DNA of 64,000 nt, taken from Bacteroidales bacterium. Lineage in GTDB: Bacteria > Bacteroidota > Bacteroidia > Bacteroidales > JAADJA01. The stretch lies in NCBI GenBank assembly GCA_020438105.1, contig JAGQVE010000019.1, forward strand, positions 1,384-65,383, in the 5' to 3' direction. The position numbers and the translations under genes were made by a program. This document shows, piece by piece, positions 1 through 9,083 of this stretch (position 1 is the stretch's first letter; every line of letters begins with the position of its first letter). The notes below the pieces were generated by a model. The model was not told the origin of the DNA, did not search any database, and worked only from the letters and a program-made list of their open reading frames with translations.

Positions 1-299
1 AAGAAATTGACAAAAAAGCGGCTGACCTGTTCACCAATGATAAAGAGGCTGCCATAAAAATGCTGACCTATTATTCGGTAAAAACGGGTGACGAAACTAC
101 CCGTCACTGGCTTAAATTTTACACCTATTTATTCACCAAATACATGGACGGAAACATCAAAGAAGCACGAGACGTTCCGGAAGGATATAAATATGTTACT
201 CCAAGTCTGGACCAGCCGGGTTACAGCCCCGAATGGTACCGGAAAATAGTAGAGGAAACAGGTGATCATTTTAAGGTACAGGGTTCAGCAGGTCACTAA
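1..299 (+). CDS. C69-family dipeptidase, C-terminal fragment
   Basis: The reading frame is open from base 3 to the TAA at 297-299, so this is the last ~98 residues of a gene that starts upstream of the window. The tail has the end pattern I recognise from C69 (PepD-type) dipeptidases: a YYSVKTGDETTRHW segment, then FTKYMDGN, then PGYSPEWYRKIVEETGDHF. These are N-terminal nucleophile Cys peptidases that cleave dipeptides. The catalytic N-terminus is outside the window, so activity and signal peptide cannot be judged. An intrinsic terminator follows about 20 bp after the stop, so it ends its transcript here. The family call is fairly secure; the substrate is unknown. Confidence 0.7.
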   Translation, partial: EIDKKAADLFTNDKEAAIKMLTYYSVKTGDETTRHWLKFYTYLFTKYMDGNIKEARDVPEGYKYVTPSLDQPGYSPEWYRKIVEETGDHFKVQGSAGH

Positions 300-320
300 T
301 CCGATTGAAATATAATTTAA

Positions 321-349
321 GGAGAGTCATTTTAGGGCTCTCTTTTTTT
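321..349 (+). terminator. Intrinsic terminator after the dipeptidase gene
   Basis: A GAGAGTC / GGCTCTC stem (one T-G pair) with an A/T-rich loop is followed directly by seven T residues. It lies 20 bp beyond the dipeptidase stop and points the same way. Confidence 0.7.
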
Positions 350-497
350 GTAAATTCTTTTTGGGTTTAATTGCAATCAATTTTATTCGTAAATTTGAAA
401 TGGATTATATGACGAAAATCATACAAATCAGGTTGTTAAAATCCATTTTACCATCACTTCATCAACTGTTTATACAAAAACATGAAGAAATTTTATG

Positions 498-505
498 TAC
501 GTTTG
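498..505 (+). promoter_or_regulatory. Possible -7 box for the coiled-coil protein gene
   Basis: TACGTTTG matches the Bacteroidota -7 consensus TAnnTTTG and sits 35 bp before the ATG at 540, a sensible leader length. No convincing TTTG -33 element is present at 17-23 bp upstream, so this is a weak call. Confidence 0.3.
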
Positions 506-539
506 CAAATTGTTTTAAAACCAGCTAATTGACATTAAA

Positions 540-1475
540 ATGACAGAAACACCAACGAAAACCGGAGCACCGCAGAAAGGAAACCAGAAGCGTTCAAGTA
601 TTTGGATGATCCTTGCTGTATTGTTGTTGATTATTGTTGCAGGGCTACTTATTTTCTTAATGCCCAAAATAAATGAATACCAGGAACTGGCAAAGGAAAA
701 GGATCAGCAAAAAACCTTGCTGCAATATGAACTGAATGACTTATTGATGGCACATGACAGCATTAAGCGTGAATATGGTACACTGGCTGATTCATTGCGG
801 GTTAAGGACAGCATTATTCAGGCCAATGCTGAGGAAATCAAACAATTGCTCAATTACAAATGGGAATATAACAAAGTAAACAAAAAACTCAGTCTGTTGC
901 GGAACATCACGCAGGGTTATGTTCATCAGCTTGATTCATTATATACCGTGAACCGTGACCTCAAAGAGGAAAATGAAAAAATCAGGCAACAATATGCCCT
1001 TGAGCAGGATCGTAGCCGTGAACTCTCCCGCGATAAGGAAGAGTTGATTGAAAAAGTTAATAATGCCGCCATTTTAGGCGCTTATAACCTGGAAGTAAAA
1101 ACAGTTCGGTTTACCGGAAGTGGTCGTGAACGTGATACCGACAAAGCCTCCAAGGTGGAACGTGTTAAAATTTGTTTTACCCTTGGTGCAAATCCGCTGG
1201 TGGAGCCCGGAATGAAAACTATTTATACCCGTATTATTCGTCCGGATGGTGTGGTTGTTACCCAAAAAGTAGGCGAAGACTACAGCTTTGAGTTCAATGG
1301 AAAAACAATGGAATATACCATTAAAAAGGAAGTGAAATACGAGCAGGAAGATATGGACCTTTGTTTGTCGTGGGATAAAAAATCAAAAGAAGAATCAGCC
1401 ATGCTGGGTATTTACAACGTATTTGTATACTATGACCAGTTTGAAATCGGGAAATCGAGTTTTGAACTGAAGTAA
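540..1475 (+). CDS. Single-pass membrane protein with long periplasmic coiled coil
   Basis: I do not recognise a named family. The 311-residue protein has a short basic cytoplasmic N-terminus rich in Thr and Lys, one strong membrane segment at about residues 21-42, then a charged, heptad-like Glu/Lys/Leu stretch at about 45-180 that should form a coiled coil. A beta-rich C-terminal domain of about 130 residues follows. The lack of a Cys or cleavage site after the membrane segment suggests a type II anchored protein with the coiled coil outside. It stands alone between the dipeptidase and the convergent pgi gene and shares a terminator with pgi. Such architecture is common among uncharacterised Bacteroidota envelope proteins; a scaffolding role is inference only. 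Confidence 0.75.
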   Translation: MTETPTKTGAPQKGNQKRSSIWMILAVLLLIIVAGLLIFLMPKINEYQELAKEKDQQKTLLQYELNDLLMAHDSIKREYGTLADSLRVKDSIIQANAEEIKQLLNYKWEYNKVNKKLSLLRNITQGYVHQLDSLYTVNRDLKEENEKIRQQYALEQDRSRELSRDKEELIEKVNNAAILGAYNLEVKTVRFTGSGRERDTDKASKVERVKICFTLGANPLVEPGMKTIYTRIIRPDGVVVTQKVGEDYSFEFNGKTMEYTIKKEVKYEQEDMDLCLSWDKKSKEESAMLGIYNVFVYYDQFEIGKSSFELK

Positions 1476-1498
1476 GATTTATAAAGCAGAAAAAGGAG

Positions 1499-1528
1499 CC
1501 CTGCCAATTTTTTTGACAGGGTTTTTTT
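1499..1528. terminator. Bidirectional terminator between convergent genes
   Basis: CCCTGcCA at 1499-1506 pairs with TGaCAGGG at 1514-1521 around a T-rich loop and is followed by seven Ts at 1522-1528. It serves the + strand gene ending at 1475. Its reverse strand, with A-rich flanks, lies at the very end of pgi. Confidence 0.65.
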
Positions 1529-2870
1529 ATAACCTCTTCCGAATCTCTTCCGTTGCTTTTTCAAATCCAGGCTTACCAAGCAATGCGAACATATTCTTTT
1601 TATAAGCTTCCACACCGGGCTGGTCAAATGGGTTAACATCCAATGTGTAACCACTGAGGGCGCAAGCCATTTCAAAGAAATAAATAAGCTGACCCAGGTA
1701 ATACTCATTGATGCCCGGCAATGATAAACGAATATTAGGAACACCACCATCCACATGGGCCAGCATGGTTCCCAGTTCGGCCATTTTATTTACCTCGTCG
1801 ATCCGTTTGCCGGCAATATAATTCAGGCCATCCAGGTTTTGCCCGTCGGAGGGAATGGTCATTTTGGTGTTTGGTTCTTCAACGGATAACACCGTTTCGA
1901 ACAACATGCGCTCTCCTTCCTGAATGTATTGACCCATGGAGTGAAGATCAGTAGTGAAATTAACCCCGGCAGGAAAAATTCCTTTATTTTCTTTGCCTTC
2001 ACTTTCGCCATACAACTGCTTCCACCATTCAGTGAGGTAATACAGGTTGGGAAGGTAATTTACGAGGATCTCCACATTTTTACCCGATTGATACAATGCA
2101 TTGCGTGTGGCTGCATACAATGCCATTGGGTTGTCGTTTAGCCTGGCTGATTTACGGTTCAGCCCTTCCATATCAGCTGCACCTTGCACCAGCTGCCTGA
2201 TATCATAACCCGCAACAGCGATTGGCAGCAACCCAACAGGGGTTAATACGCTATAACGCCCGCCAACATCATCCGGAACTACATATGTTTGATATCCCTC
2301 ATCATCAGCCAGCTTTTTTAAAGCACCTTTTTCCTGGTCGGTGATGGCAATTATTCTTTCAACGGCCTCTTTTTTTCCATACTTTTCTTCCAGGTGGTTT
2401 TTCAGTATCCTGAAAGCGATGGCGGGCTCGGTAGTGGTTCCCGACTTGGAAATGACCGTTAGCGCATAATCATGTTTATCAAGCAAAGACAATAATTGGC
2501 TCATGTAATCCTCCCCGATATTTTGCCCTGCATAAATGATAAATGGCTTATTGCGACCGGTTTTAAGTGCTGCAAAATTATCCTGTAAAGCCTCAATTAC
2601 TGCCCTTGCTCCCAGGTATGAGCCACCAATTCCAATTACTACAAAGAGCTCGGCTTTTTCCTGCATTTTAGCCGCTGAAGAAGCAATGCTTTTTAAAAGT
2701 GATTCGTCAATAGTGGAGGGCAGGTCGACCCAGCCGAGAAAATCGTTTCCTTTTCCGGTTTTGTTCAAAACAGCTTCATGGTTTTTGATCATTTGATTTT
2801 CAAATGCATAAACTGCACCTTCACTAATAAAACCGGCAGTTTTACGGATATCGACTTTTAAGGATTTCAT
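1527..2870 (-). CDS. pgi: Glucose-6-phosphate isomerase
   Basis: This cytoplasmic glycolytic and gluconeogenic enzyme interconverts glucose-6-phosphate and fructose-6-phosphate. Recognisable blocks are [12 protein letters not shown] in the N-terminal half, [13 protein letters not shown] (phosphate-binding SKSGTT), [15 protein letters not shown], and [16 protein letters not shown] with the family His. At 447 residues it is the short bacterial form typical of Bacteroidota and Firmicutes rather than the ~550-residue E. coli type. The frame is open to a TTG at 2900 and an ATG at 2897. I chose the ATG at 2870 because the family N-terminus aligns there and a promoter-like TAAATTTG at 2898-2905 would place the transcript start downstream of the other two codons. 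It is monocistronic and convergent with the upstream membrane-protein gene. Confidence 0.95.
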   Translation of the reverse strand: MKSLKVDIRKTAGFISEGAVYAFENQMIKNHEAVLNKTGKGNDFLGWVDLPSTIDESLLKSIASSAAKMQEKAELFVVIGIGGSYLGARAVIEALQDNFAALKTGRNKPFIIYAGQNIGEDYMSQLLSLLDKHDYALTVISKSGTTTEPAIAFRILKNHLEEKYGKKEAVERIIAITDQEKGALKKLADDEGYQTYVVPDDVGGRYSVLTPVGLLPIAVAGYDIRQLVQGAADMEGLNRKSARLNDNPMALYAATRNALYQSGKNVEILVNYLPNLYYLTEWWKQLYGESEGKENKGIFPAGVNFTTDLHSMGQYIQEGERMLFETVLSVEEPNTKMTIPSDGQNLDGLNYIAGKRIDEVNKMAELGTMLAHVDGGVPNIRLSLPGINEYYLGQLIYFFEMACALSGYTLDVNPFDQPGVEAYKKNMFALLGKPGFEKATEEIRKRL

Positions 2871-2897
2871 CTTTGTTTTGTTTAATTTGTTCGGCAT

Positions 2898-2928
2898 CAA
2901 ATTTAAAGTTAATCCCTCAGATATACAA
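2898..2928 (-). promoter_or_regulatory. Predicted pgi promoter
   Basis: Read on the minus strand, TTG (2928-2926), a 20-bp spacer, then TAAATTTG (2905-2898) fits the Bacteroidota sigma-ABfr pattern. The start would fall near 2891, about 20 bp before the chosen ATG at 2870. Confidence 0.5.
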
Positions 2929-3010
2929 CCAATCCCAAAATCGCTTCGGGTTTAAAAAATTCTATAATGAATCTGATCCAATAAACCTTCTTATTCAGAG
3001 GCCCACATCC

Positions 3011-3040
3011 TTTGTAGCTCACAAACTTTGATTAAATTTG
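3011..3040 (+). promoter_or_regulatory. Predicted icmF promoter
   Basis: TTTG at 3011-3014, an 18-bp spacer and TAAATTTG at 3033-3040 match the Bacteroidota -33/-7 consensus closely. The ATG of icmF follows 36 bp later. Confidence 0.55.
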
Positions 3041-3075
3041 CATACAACATTTCCAATGATTAATCTAAAGTTATC

Positions 3076-6000
3076 ATGCAGAAAACTGAAATATACAAAC
3101 CCAAAAATCACATCCGGATCGTTACTGCTGCTTCCTTGTTTGATGGCCACGATGCCGCTATCAATATCATGCGGCGAATTATCCAGGCCACAGGTGCCGA
3201 AGTGATCCACCTCGGCCACAACAGGTCGGTTCAGGAAATTGTGGACTGTGCCCAGCAGGAAGATGCCCAGGCCATTGCCATAACTTCGTACCAGGGCGGT
3301 CACATTGAGTATTTCAAATACATGTTTGATTTGCTGAAAGATAAGGGTTGCAGCCATATTAAAATATTTGGAGGAGGTGGAGGGGTGATCCTTCCTGATG
3401 AACAAAAGGAATTGCATGATTATGGAATCGCAAGGATCTATTCTCCGGATGATGGCCGGCAAATGGGTTTGCAGGGAATGATCAATGAATTGATTCAAAT
3501 GTCTGATTTCCCTACCGGCAATCATCTTGAGTTCAGGATAGAGGATGTTCAGGAAAAAAATATAAATACACTGGCACACCTGATTTCGGCATGTGAAAAT
3601 AATCCTGAATCGGTAAGCGGATTTATCGAAAAGCTGGAAAAGGGAACAAAAAAATCGCCTGTGCTCGGGATCACTGGTACTGGAGGAGCTGGTAAATCAT
3701 CGCTGGTGGATGAGATCGTTAGAAGATACCTCGATAATTTCCCTGAAAAAACCATTGCCATTATTTCAGTTGATCCTTCCAAACGAAAAACCGGGGGTGC
3801 CCTTTTAGGCGACCGGATCCGTATGAATTCCATCAGCAATGACCGGGTATTTATGCGTTCGCTGGCCACCAGGCAATCCAACCTGGCCATGTCGAAATAT
3901 GTAAAAGATGCTGAAAAAATCGTTCAGGCTGCGGGTTATGACCTGATCATCCTGGAAACCTCAGGCATTGGGCAATCTGATACCGAGATCATCGATCACA
4001 GCGATCTTTCCCTGTATGTTATGACTCCCGAATACGGGGCAGCCACCCAACTTGAAAAGATTGACATGCTCGATTTCGCAGACCTTGTAGCGCTTAATAA
4101 ATTTGACAAACGGGGTGCGCTGGATGCTCTTCGTGATGTTAAAAAACAATATCAGCGGAATCACCTCTTTTGGGATAAGCCGGTGGATGAAATGCCGGTA
4201 TTTGGGACCATTGCATCTCAGTTTAATGATCCGGGTGTGAATAAACTGTTTAATGCACTGATGGCAACAGTTAAGGAAAAAACTGGAGTTGAGTTTATTT
4301 CGCGGCTGGAAGAATCGGAAGAAGAACCCGAAAAGATCTACATCATTCCGCCTAACCGCACGCGGTATTTATCGGAAATCAGCGAAACCATCAGGAATTA
4401 TAATCAATGGGCCGAAGATCAGGCCGGGGTTGCTCAACGGCTGTATGCCATCCGTGAAACCATTGCACAGCTCGAATCGAAAGAGGATAAGGACAAACGA
4501 GTGATCAGCCTGCTGAATGAGGAATACCGGCAGGAGGAAATGAACCTGGATGGCCACAACAAAGAGATCATTGAAAGTTGGGATGAGAAAGTGCAGGCCT
4601 ATAAATCAAAGTTTTTTGTTTTTAAAGTCCGTGACCGGGAGTTTAAGCTGGCCACCCACACCGAGTCTCTTTCGCACCTTCAGATTCCAAAAATTACCTT
4701 ACCCCGGTATAAGGGCTGGGGCGATATTTTAAAATGGAATCTCCGCGAAAATGTTCCTGGCGAATTTCCTTATGCATCTGGCGTTTTTCCCTTTAAACGG
4801 GAAGGCGAAGATCCAACCCGGATGTTTGCCGGTGAGGGCGGTCCGGAACGTACCAATAAACGTTTCCATTATGTTTCACTGGGGATGCCTGCCAAGCGGT
4901 TATCCACGGCCTTTGATTCGGTAACACTTTATGGTGAAGATCCCGATCGCAGACCCGATATTTACGGAAAAATTGGTAACTCCGGTGTAAGTATCGCCTG
5001 TTTGGATGATGCCAAAAAACTTTATTCAGGTTTTAACCTGGTTGATCCGAAAACCTCCGTATCGATGACTATTAACGGGCCTGCCCCGATGTTGGTGGGT
5101 TATTTTATGAACGCAGCAGTAGACCAGCAATGCGAATTATACATCAAACAAAACGGGCTTGAAAAAGATGTTGAGCAAAAAATAGAAGCAATATATAAAG
5201 CACGAGGCACTAAACGGCCCGAATACCAGGGGAAACTACCGGAAGGCAACGATGGCCTGGGACTCATGCTGCTTGGTGTTACCGGTGATCAGGTGTTGCC
5301 AGCGGAGGTTTATGAAAATATCAAAGCGGATACCATATGCAGGGTTCGCGGTACAGTGCAGGCCGACATCCTCAAAGAGGACCAGGCACAAAACACCTGC
5401 ATCTTTTCCACCGATTTTTCATTAAAGCTGATGGGCGATATTCAGCAATATTTCATTGATAACAGCGTACAGAACTTTTATTCGGTTTCCATTTCAGGGT
5501 ATCATATTGCCGAAGCCGGTGCCAATCCTATTTCTCAACTTGCATTTACCCTTGCAAACGGTTTTACTTATGTGGAGTATTATCTTTCAAGGGGAATGAA
5601 CATTGATCATTTTGCACCCAATCTTTCGTTTTTCTTTTCCAATGGCGTTGATCCCGAATATGCTGTTTTGGGCCGGGTAGCGCGTTTGATTTGGTCGAAG
5701 GCGATGAAATTAAAGTATGGCGGCAATGATCGATCTCAAAAACTGAAATACCACATTCAAACTTCCGGGCGTTCATTGCATGCCCAGGAAATTGATTTTA
5801 ACGATATACGCACCACTTTGCAGGCGCTTTACGCCATTTATGATAATTGTAATTCGCTGCACACCAATGCTTACGACGAAGCTATTACCACTCCTACCGA
5901 AGAATCGGTGCGCAGGGCCATGGCCATTCAAATGATCATTAACCATGAGTTGGGTTTGGCAAAAAATCAAAATCCTTTGCAAGGTGCCTTTATCATTGAA

Positions 6001-6447
6001 GAACTCACGGATTTGGTTGAAGAGGCCGTATTAAGCGAATTCGACAGGATCACCGAACGCGGTGGTGTGCTTGGTGCCATGGAAACCATGTACCAAAGGA
6101 GCAAGATACAGGAGGAATCGATGTATTATGAGGAATTGAAACATACGGGCAAATTACCCATTATGGGAGTAAATACCTTCCTTTCTTCCAAAGGCTCACC
6201 CACCATCATTCCGGGCGAGGTGATCAGGGCAACAACTGCTGAAAAGGAATACCAGATCAGCATGCTGGAACAACTGCATAAAACTTACAGGACCGAAACC
6301 GAAAAGGGCATTGAATTGCTGAAGCAAGCAGCCGTTAGAAACGAAAATGTATTTGAACAGTTGATGGAAGTTACCAAACATGCCTCCATCGGTCAAATAA
6401 CCAATGCCCTTTTCGAAGTGGGCGGGCAATACCGGAGGAACATGTAA
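3076..6447 (+). CDS. icmF: Isobutyryl-CoA mutase, fused form (IcmF)
   Basis: This adenosylcobalamin-dependent radical enzyme interconverts isobutyryl-CoA and butyryl-CoA, with its own G-protein chaperone built in. The 1123 residues carry three parts in order. First is a B12-binding domain at about 10-135, with DGHDAA at 23-28 giving the axial His25 and a GGGGG turn near 99-103. Second is a MeaB-like GTPase at about 195-420, with P-loop GTGGAGKS at 201-208, ETSGIGQSD near 294-302 and NKFD at 341-344. Third is the mutase barrel at about 530-1123. [20 protein letters not shown] near 570 and [11 protein letters not shown] from Q895 are the IcmF-type variants of the blocks that read differently in methylmalonyl-CoA mutase. 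Length and order match IcmF, not the MutAB pair. An 87-bp gap separates it from the butyrate-kinase homologue, which suggests linked butyryl-CoA metabolism. Confidence 0.93.
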   Translation: MQKTEIYKPKNHIRIVTAASLFDGHDAAINIMRRIIQATGAEVIHLGHNRSVQEIVDCAQQEDAQAIAITSYQGGHIEYFKYMFDLLKDKGCSHIKIFGGGGGVILPDEQKELHDYGIARIYSPDDGRQMGLQGMINELIQMSDFPTGNHLEFRIEDVQEKNINTLAHLISACENNPESVSGFIEKLEKGTKKSPVLGITGTGGAGKSSLVDEIVRRYLDNFPEKTIAIISVDPSKRKTGGALLGDRIRMNSISNDRVFMRSLATRQSNLAMSKYVKDAEKIVQAAGYDLIILETSGIGQSDTEIIDHSDLSLYVMTPEYGAATQLEKIDMLDFADLVALNKFDKRGALDALRDVKKQYQRNHLFWDKPVDEMPVFGTIASQFNDPGVNKLFNALMATVKEKTGVEFISRLEESEEEPEKIYIIPPNRTRYLSEISETIRNYNQWAEDQAGVAQRLYAIRETIAQLESKEDKDKRVISLLNEEYRQEEMNLDGHNKEIIESWDEKVQAYKSKFFVFKVRDREFKLATHTESLSHLQIPKITLPRYKGWGDILKWNLRENVPGEFPYASGVFPFKREGEDPTRMFAGEGGPERTNKRFHYVSLGMPAKRLSTAFDSVTLYGEDPDRRPDIYGKIGNSGVSIACLDDAKKLYSGFNLVDPKTSVSMTINGPAPMLVGYFMNAAVDQQCELYIKQNGLEKDVEQKIEAIYKARGTKRPEYQGKLPEGNDGLGLMLLGVTGDQVLPAEVYENIKADTICRVRGTVQADILKEDQAQNTCIFSTDFSLKLMGDIQQYFIDNSVQNFYSVSISGYHIAEAGANPISQLAFTLANGFTYVEYYLSRGMNIDHFAPNLSFFFSNGVDPEYAVLGRVARLIWSKAMKLKYGGNDRSQKLKYHIQTSGRSLHAQEIDFNDIRTTLQALYAIYDNCNSLHTNAYDEAITTPTEESVRRAMAIQMIINHELGLAKNQNPLQGAFIIEELTDLVEEAVLSEFDRITERGGVLGAMETMYQRSKIQEESMYYEELKHTGKLPIMGVNTFLSSKGSPTIIPGEVIRATTAEKEYQISMLEQLHKTYRTETEKGIELLKQAAVRNENVFEQLMEVTKHASIGQITNALFEVGGQYRRNM

Positions 6448-6534
6448 ATTTCCAAAGCTTTAATTGATAAATAAGTTTATTAGATTTATTTTTGAGATTC
6501 GATAATAAGTATTTGATTTTTTAAAACCACCCTT

Positions 6535-7611
6535 ATGGTCAATAATGATATCCTGGTGATATATCCCGAAACTGTATCGACACAAATTGCCTTATATAAA
6601 GCAAGCAGTTTACTTTTTTTGAAAAACATTAAACACAGGCCCGAAGACCTCTCTCAACTTAAAGAGCCCGATAAAAAGCTTGAATTCAGGACCAATGCTG
6701 TTATGCGCGAGCTGGAAGATAATGATGCCGACATTCAGGCCATAGAGTATGTGGTTGGAAGAGGAGGCTTATTAAAGCCGCTCAATGCCGGTGTTTATGA
6801 GGTAAATGAACAAATGGTAAACGATTTAAAAAGTGGTACCAAAGGCTGGCATCATACTAACCTGGGAGGGCTGATGGCTTTTGAAGTTGCAAAACGAATA
6901 CAGGCCAAACCCATTCTGGCTGATCCTGTTTCGGTGGATGAAATGGATGAGATCGCCCGCGTTTCAGGGCATCCCAAATTTGAACGAAAATCGGTATTCC
7001 ATTCCCTTAATCAGAAGTTTTATGCCCGTAAATATGCCAAGGCACATCATAAAAATTACGAAGAGGTAAACCTGATCATGGTTACGGTGGGTATGGGCGG
7101 AATTTCTGTTTCGGCGCACCGTGAAGGCCGTGTTGTGGATGTGAATAATGCTTACGACGGTGAAGGTCCGTTTTCTATTAAAAGAAGTGGCAGCCTGCCG
7201 GTGGGCGACCTTTTACGCATGGCATACAGTGGCGATTACACCTATGAGGAAATGATCAGGATGGTAACCAAAGAAGGGGGTTATGCCGCTTATCTCGGAA
7301 CAGGCAATATCAATGAAATTGACCAGATGATGGCTGATGGTGATGAAAAAGCGCTTTTTATTTCGGATGCCTGTGCTTACCAGGTTTCAAAGGAAGTGGG
7401 TGCCATGTACGCTGTCCTTGAAGGGAAAGTGGATGCCATTATCCTTACCGGTAATATTTTCCATAGTGAACGTTTCCTCGAAAATGTTAAAAGAAGGGTT
7501 GGACGAATTGCCGAATTTGCGCTTTACCCCAGTGTGAATGATATAGAAGCACTGGCTGAAAACGCATTTCTTGTGATGAAAGGCGAGCTTTCGGTGCAGC
7601 ATTATGCCTAA
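6535..7611 (+). CDS. Butyrate-kinase homologue with degenerate active site
   Basis: The 358-residue length and many blocks place this in the butyrate kinase branch of the acetokinase family: VGRGGLL, GVYEVNEQM, NLGG, ADPVSVDEM, ARVSGHPKFERKS, VVDVNNAYDGEGPF and RSGSLP. Butyrate kinases make butyryl phosphate or ATP in the cytoplasm. However, the phosphate-1 motif, normally NPGSTSTK, reads YPETVSTQ at 10-17. The HxGGG loop reads VTVGMGG at 183-189 with no His, and the late TGG reads TGN near 305-307. Some key positions (Arg in VGRGG, Arg in KRSG) remain. The protein probably has lost or changed kinase activity; a regulatory or binding role is possible. No phosphate butyryltransferase lies nearby. 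It follows icmF and may be cotranscribed. The reading frame is intact, so it is not an obvious pseudogene. Confidence 0.85.
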   Translation: MVNNDILVIYPETVSTQIALYKASSLLFLKNIKHRPEDLSQLKEPDKKLEFRTNAVMRELEDNDADIQAIEYVVGRGGLLKPLNAGVYEVNEQMVNDLKSGTKGWHHTNLGGLMAFEVAKRIQAKPILADPVSVDEMDEIARVSGHPKFERKSVFHSLNQKFYARKYAKAHHKNYEEVNLIMVTVGMGGISVSAHREGRVVDVNNAYDGEGPFSIKRSGSLPVGDLLRMAYSGDYTYEEMIRMVTKEGGYAAYLGTGNINEIDQMMADGDEKALFISDACAYQVSKEVGAMYAVLEGKVDAIILTGNIFHSERFLENVKRRVGRIAEFALYPSVNDIEALAENAFLVMKGELSVQHYA

Positions 7612-7729
7612 TACCCATGCAAAAATTCTCCAATTAACCGCTTTCAACAATCCTTTGTTGATTTTTGAGTTATTTATCAGGCTTTCATCAAAAGCCGGAT
7701 TTGTAATTTTGAAAAATACTTGAATTAAT

Positions 7730-8956
7730 TTGAAAAAATTCCTGGGTAAGAATAAAGGTGGAATATTGATTGTTTTTGCGGTCGTCGTCATCATTCTGAC
7801 GATATTTGTTTCCGGCAAAGAAAGTAATCATATAACGGTACATAACTATACCGGCTACATTGCTGATAGCAATATTTTGTACCGGATGGATGAAATGTAC
7901 CAGGAGGAATATGCCGGATACCTCGCCAACCGCTTTAAACAGCTTAATAAGAGGGGCGTTTTTAATGGAACTGTTTTATATGGCGAACATGGGCAGGTGG
8001 TTTATAAAGGGGCTTTCGGCTATGCCGACTTCAGAAAAAAAGATACACTGAATACCCAATCTGCCTTCCAGTTGGCATCTGTATCCAAAATGTTTACGGC
8101 CGCAGCAATCATGATCCTTAAAACGGAAGGCAAGCTCGATTATGACGATTCCATTACGAAATTTATCCCTGAGTTTCCATATGCAACTGTAACAATCAGA
8201 AATCTGCTTACCCATCGCTCAGGCCTTTCCAGGTATATGTCGCTGGCTGATAAACACTGGGACATTAATAAACCGATCAATAATGAAGATGTCATTGACT
8301 TGTTTGTAAAGTATAAGCCCGACCCCTATTTTAAGCCCGATGATGGATTTCATTATTGCAACACCAACTATGCATTGCTGGCCTCGGTTGTGGAGCGGAT
8401 CACAGGACTTCATTTTGATGAATTTGTAAAGCTTAAAATATTTGAGCCACTGGGAATGGACAGCTCCTTTGTTTACAATCTGCGGGGAGATTCGGTGATC
8501 AGCTATGCGGTTCCGGTTGGTGTTTCAGGCTACCGTTACAGGGGCTGGAAACCTGTGAAAGTAGGAGATTACTACCTGAATGGAGTTATGGGAGATAAGG
8601 GTGTTTATTCAACGGTGGAAGACCTTTTTAAATTTAGCTGTGCACTGGATAATGGAACATTGATACCCCTGCCGGAACTTGAAGCAGCCTTTAAACCCGG
8701 AAGTCCATCCTATTATCGTCGCAAAGACAATTATGGTTTTGGCTGGCGAATTAAAGAAGATATGGACAGCACAGTATATCATTTTGGTTGGTGGAAAGGC
8801 TTCAGAACCTATTTTGTTAGAGATATGCAGAACCAACGAACACTCATCATACTAACCAATACCCATAAGGGGGCCTCTTCCAGTGTTTACTGGGATATTA
8901 TTAAAGATGAAGATCGACCCGACAAGGTTTATAATTTATACCAAAGTATAAATTGA
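7730..8956 (+). CDS. Beta-lactamase-family serine hydrolase, membrane-anchored
   Basis: The protein belongs to the class C beta-lactamase / D-Ala-D-Ala peptidase / esterase superfamily. An N-terminal hydrophobic segment at about 11-28 without a clear cleavage site should anchor it, with the catalytic domain outside the cytoplasm. The catalytic SxxK is SVSK at 117-120, YxN is YCN at 209-211, and the third element is HFG in the YHFGWWKGF stretch near the C-terminus, in place of KTG. That combination is usual for peptidase or esterase members rather than true beta-lactamases, so antibiotic resistance should not be assumed. The start codon is TTG at 7730: the frame begins MKKFLGKNKGG there and no better ATG lies upstream. 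It appears to be a single gene, and the substrate is unknown. Confidence 0.85.
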   Translation: MKKFLGKNKGGILIVFAVVVIILTIFVSGKESNHITVHNYTGYIADSNILYRMDEMYQEEYAGYLANRFKQLNKRGVFNGTVLYGEHGQVVYKGAFGYADFRKKDTLNTQSAFQLASVSKMFTAAAIMILKTEGKLDYDDSITKFIPEFPYATVTIRNLLTHRSGLSRYMSLADKHWDINKPINNEDVIDLFVKYKPDPYFKPDDGFHYCNTNYALLASVVERITGLHFDEFVKLKIFEPLGMDSSFVYNLRGDSVISYAVPVGVSGYRYRGWKPVKVGDYYLNGVMGDKGVYSTVEDLFKFSCALDNGTLIPLPELEAAFKPGSPSYYRRKDNYGFGWRIKEDMDSTVYHFGWWKGFRTYFVRDMQNQRTLIILTNTHKGASSSVYWDIIKDEDRPDKVYNLYQSIN

Positions 8957-9029
8957 AAGACCGGATCTTTGTACGATCAGAGAAAGTATCTAACATTGAA
9001 AGTCTTAAAACAATAACTGACTGAGTGTA

Positions 9030-9063
9030 TTGTTTTAATTGTCTGTAAGTTTTGTTAAATTTG
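9030..9063 (+). promoter_or_regulatory. Predicted promoter of the CotH gene pair
   Basis: TTG at 9030-9032, a 23-bp spacer and TAAATTTG at 9056-9063 resemble the Bacteroidota consensus. The ATG at 9084 follows 20 bp later. Confidence 0.4.
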
Positions 9064-9083
9064 ATGAATAATTTATTAATTGA

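Noticed and set aside
3076..6447. Methylmalonyl-CoA mutase
   Set aside because: The N-terminal B12 domain, central GTPase and the FPFKR and [11 protein letters not shown] blocks define the fused isobutyryl-CoA mutase instead.
7730..8956. Antibiotic-resistance beta-lactamase
   Set aside because: The SxxK, YxN and HxG set plus the membrane anchor fit the wider serine-hydrolase family; nothing points to a resistance enzyme.
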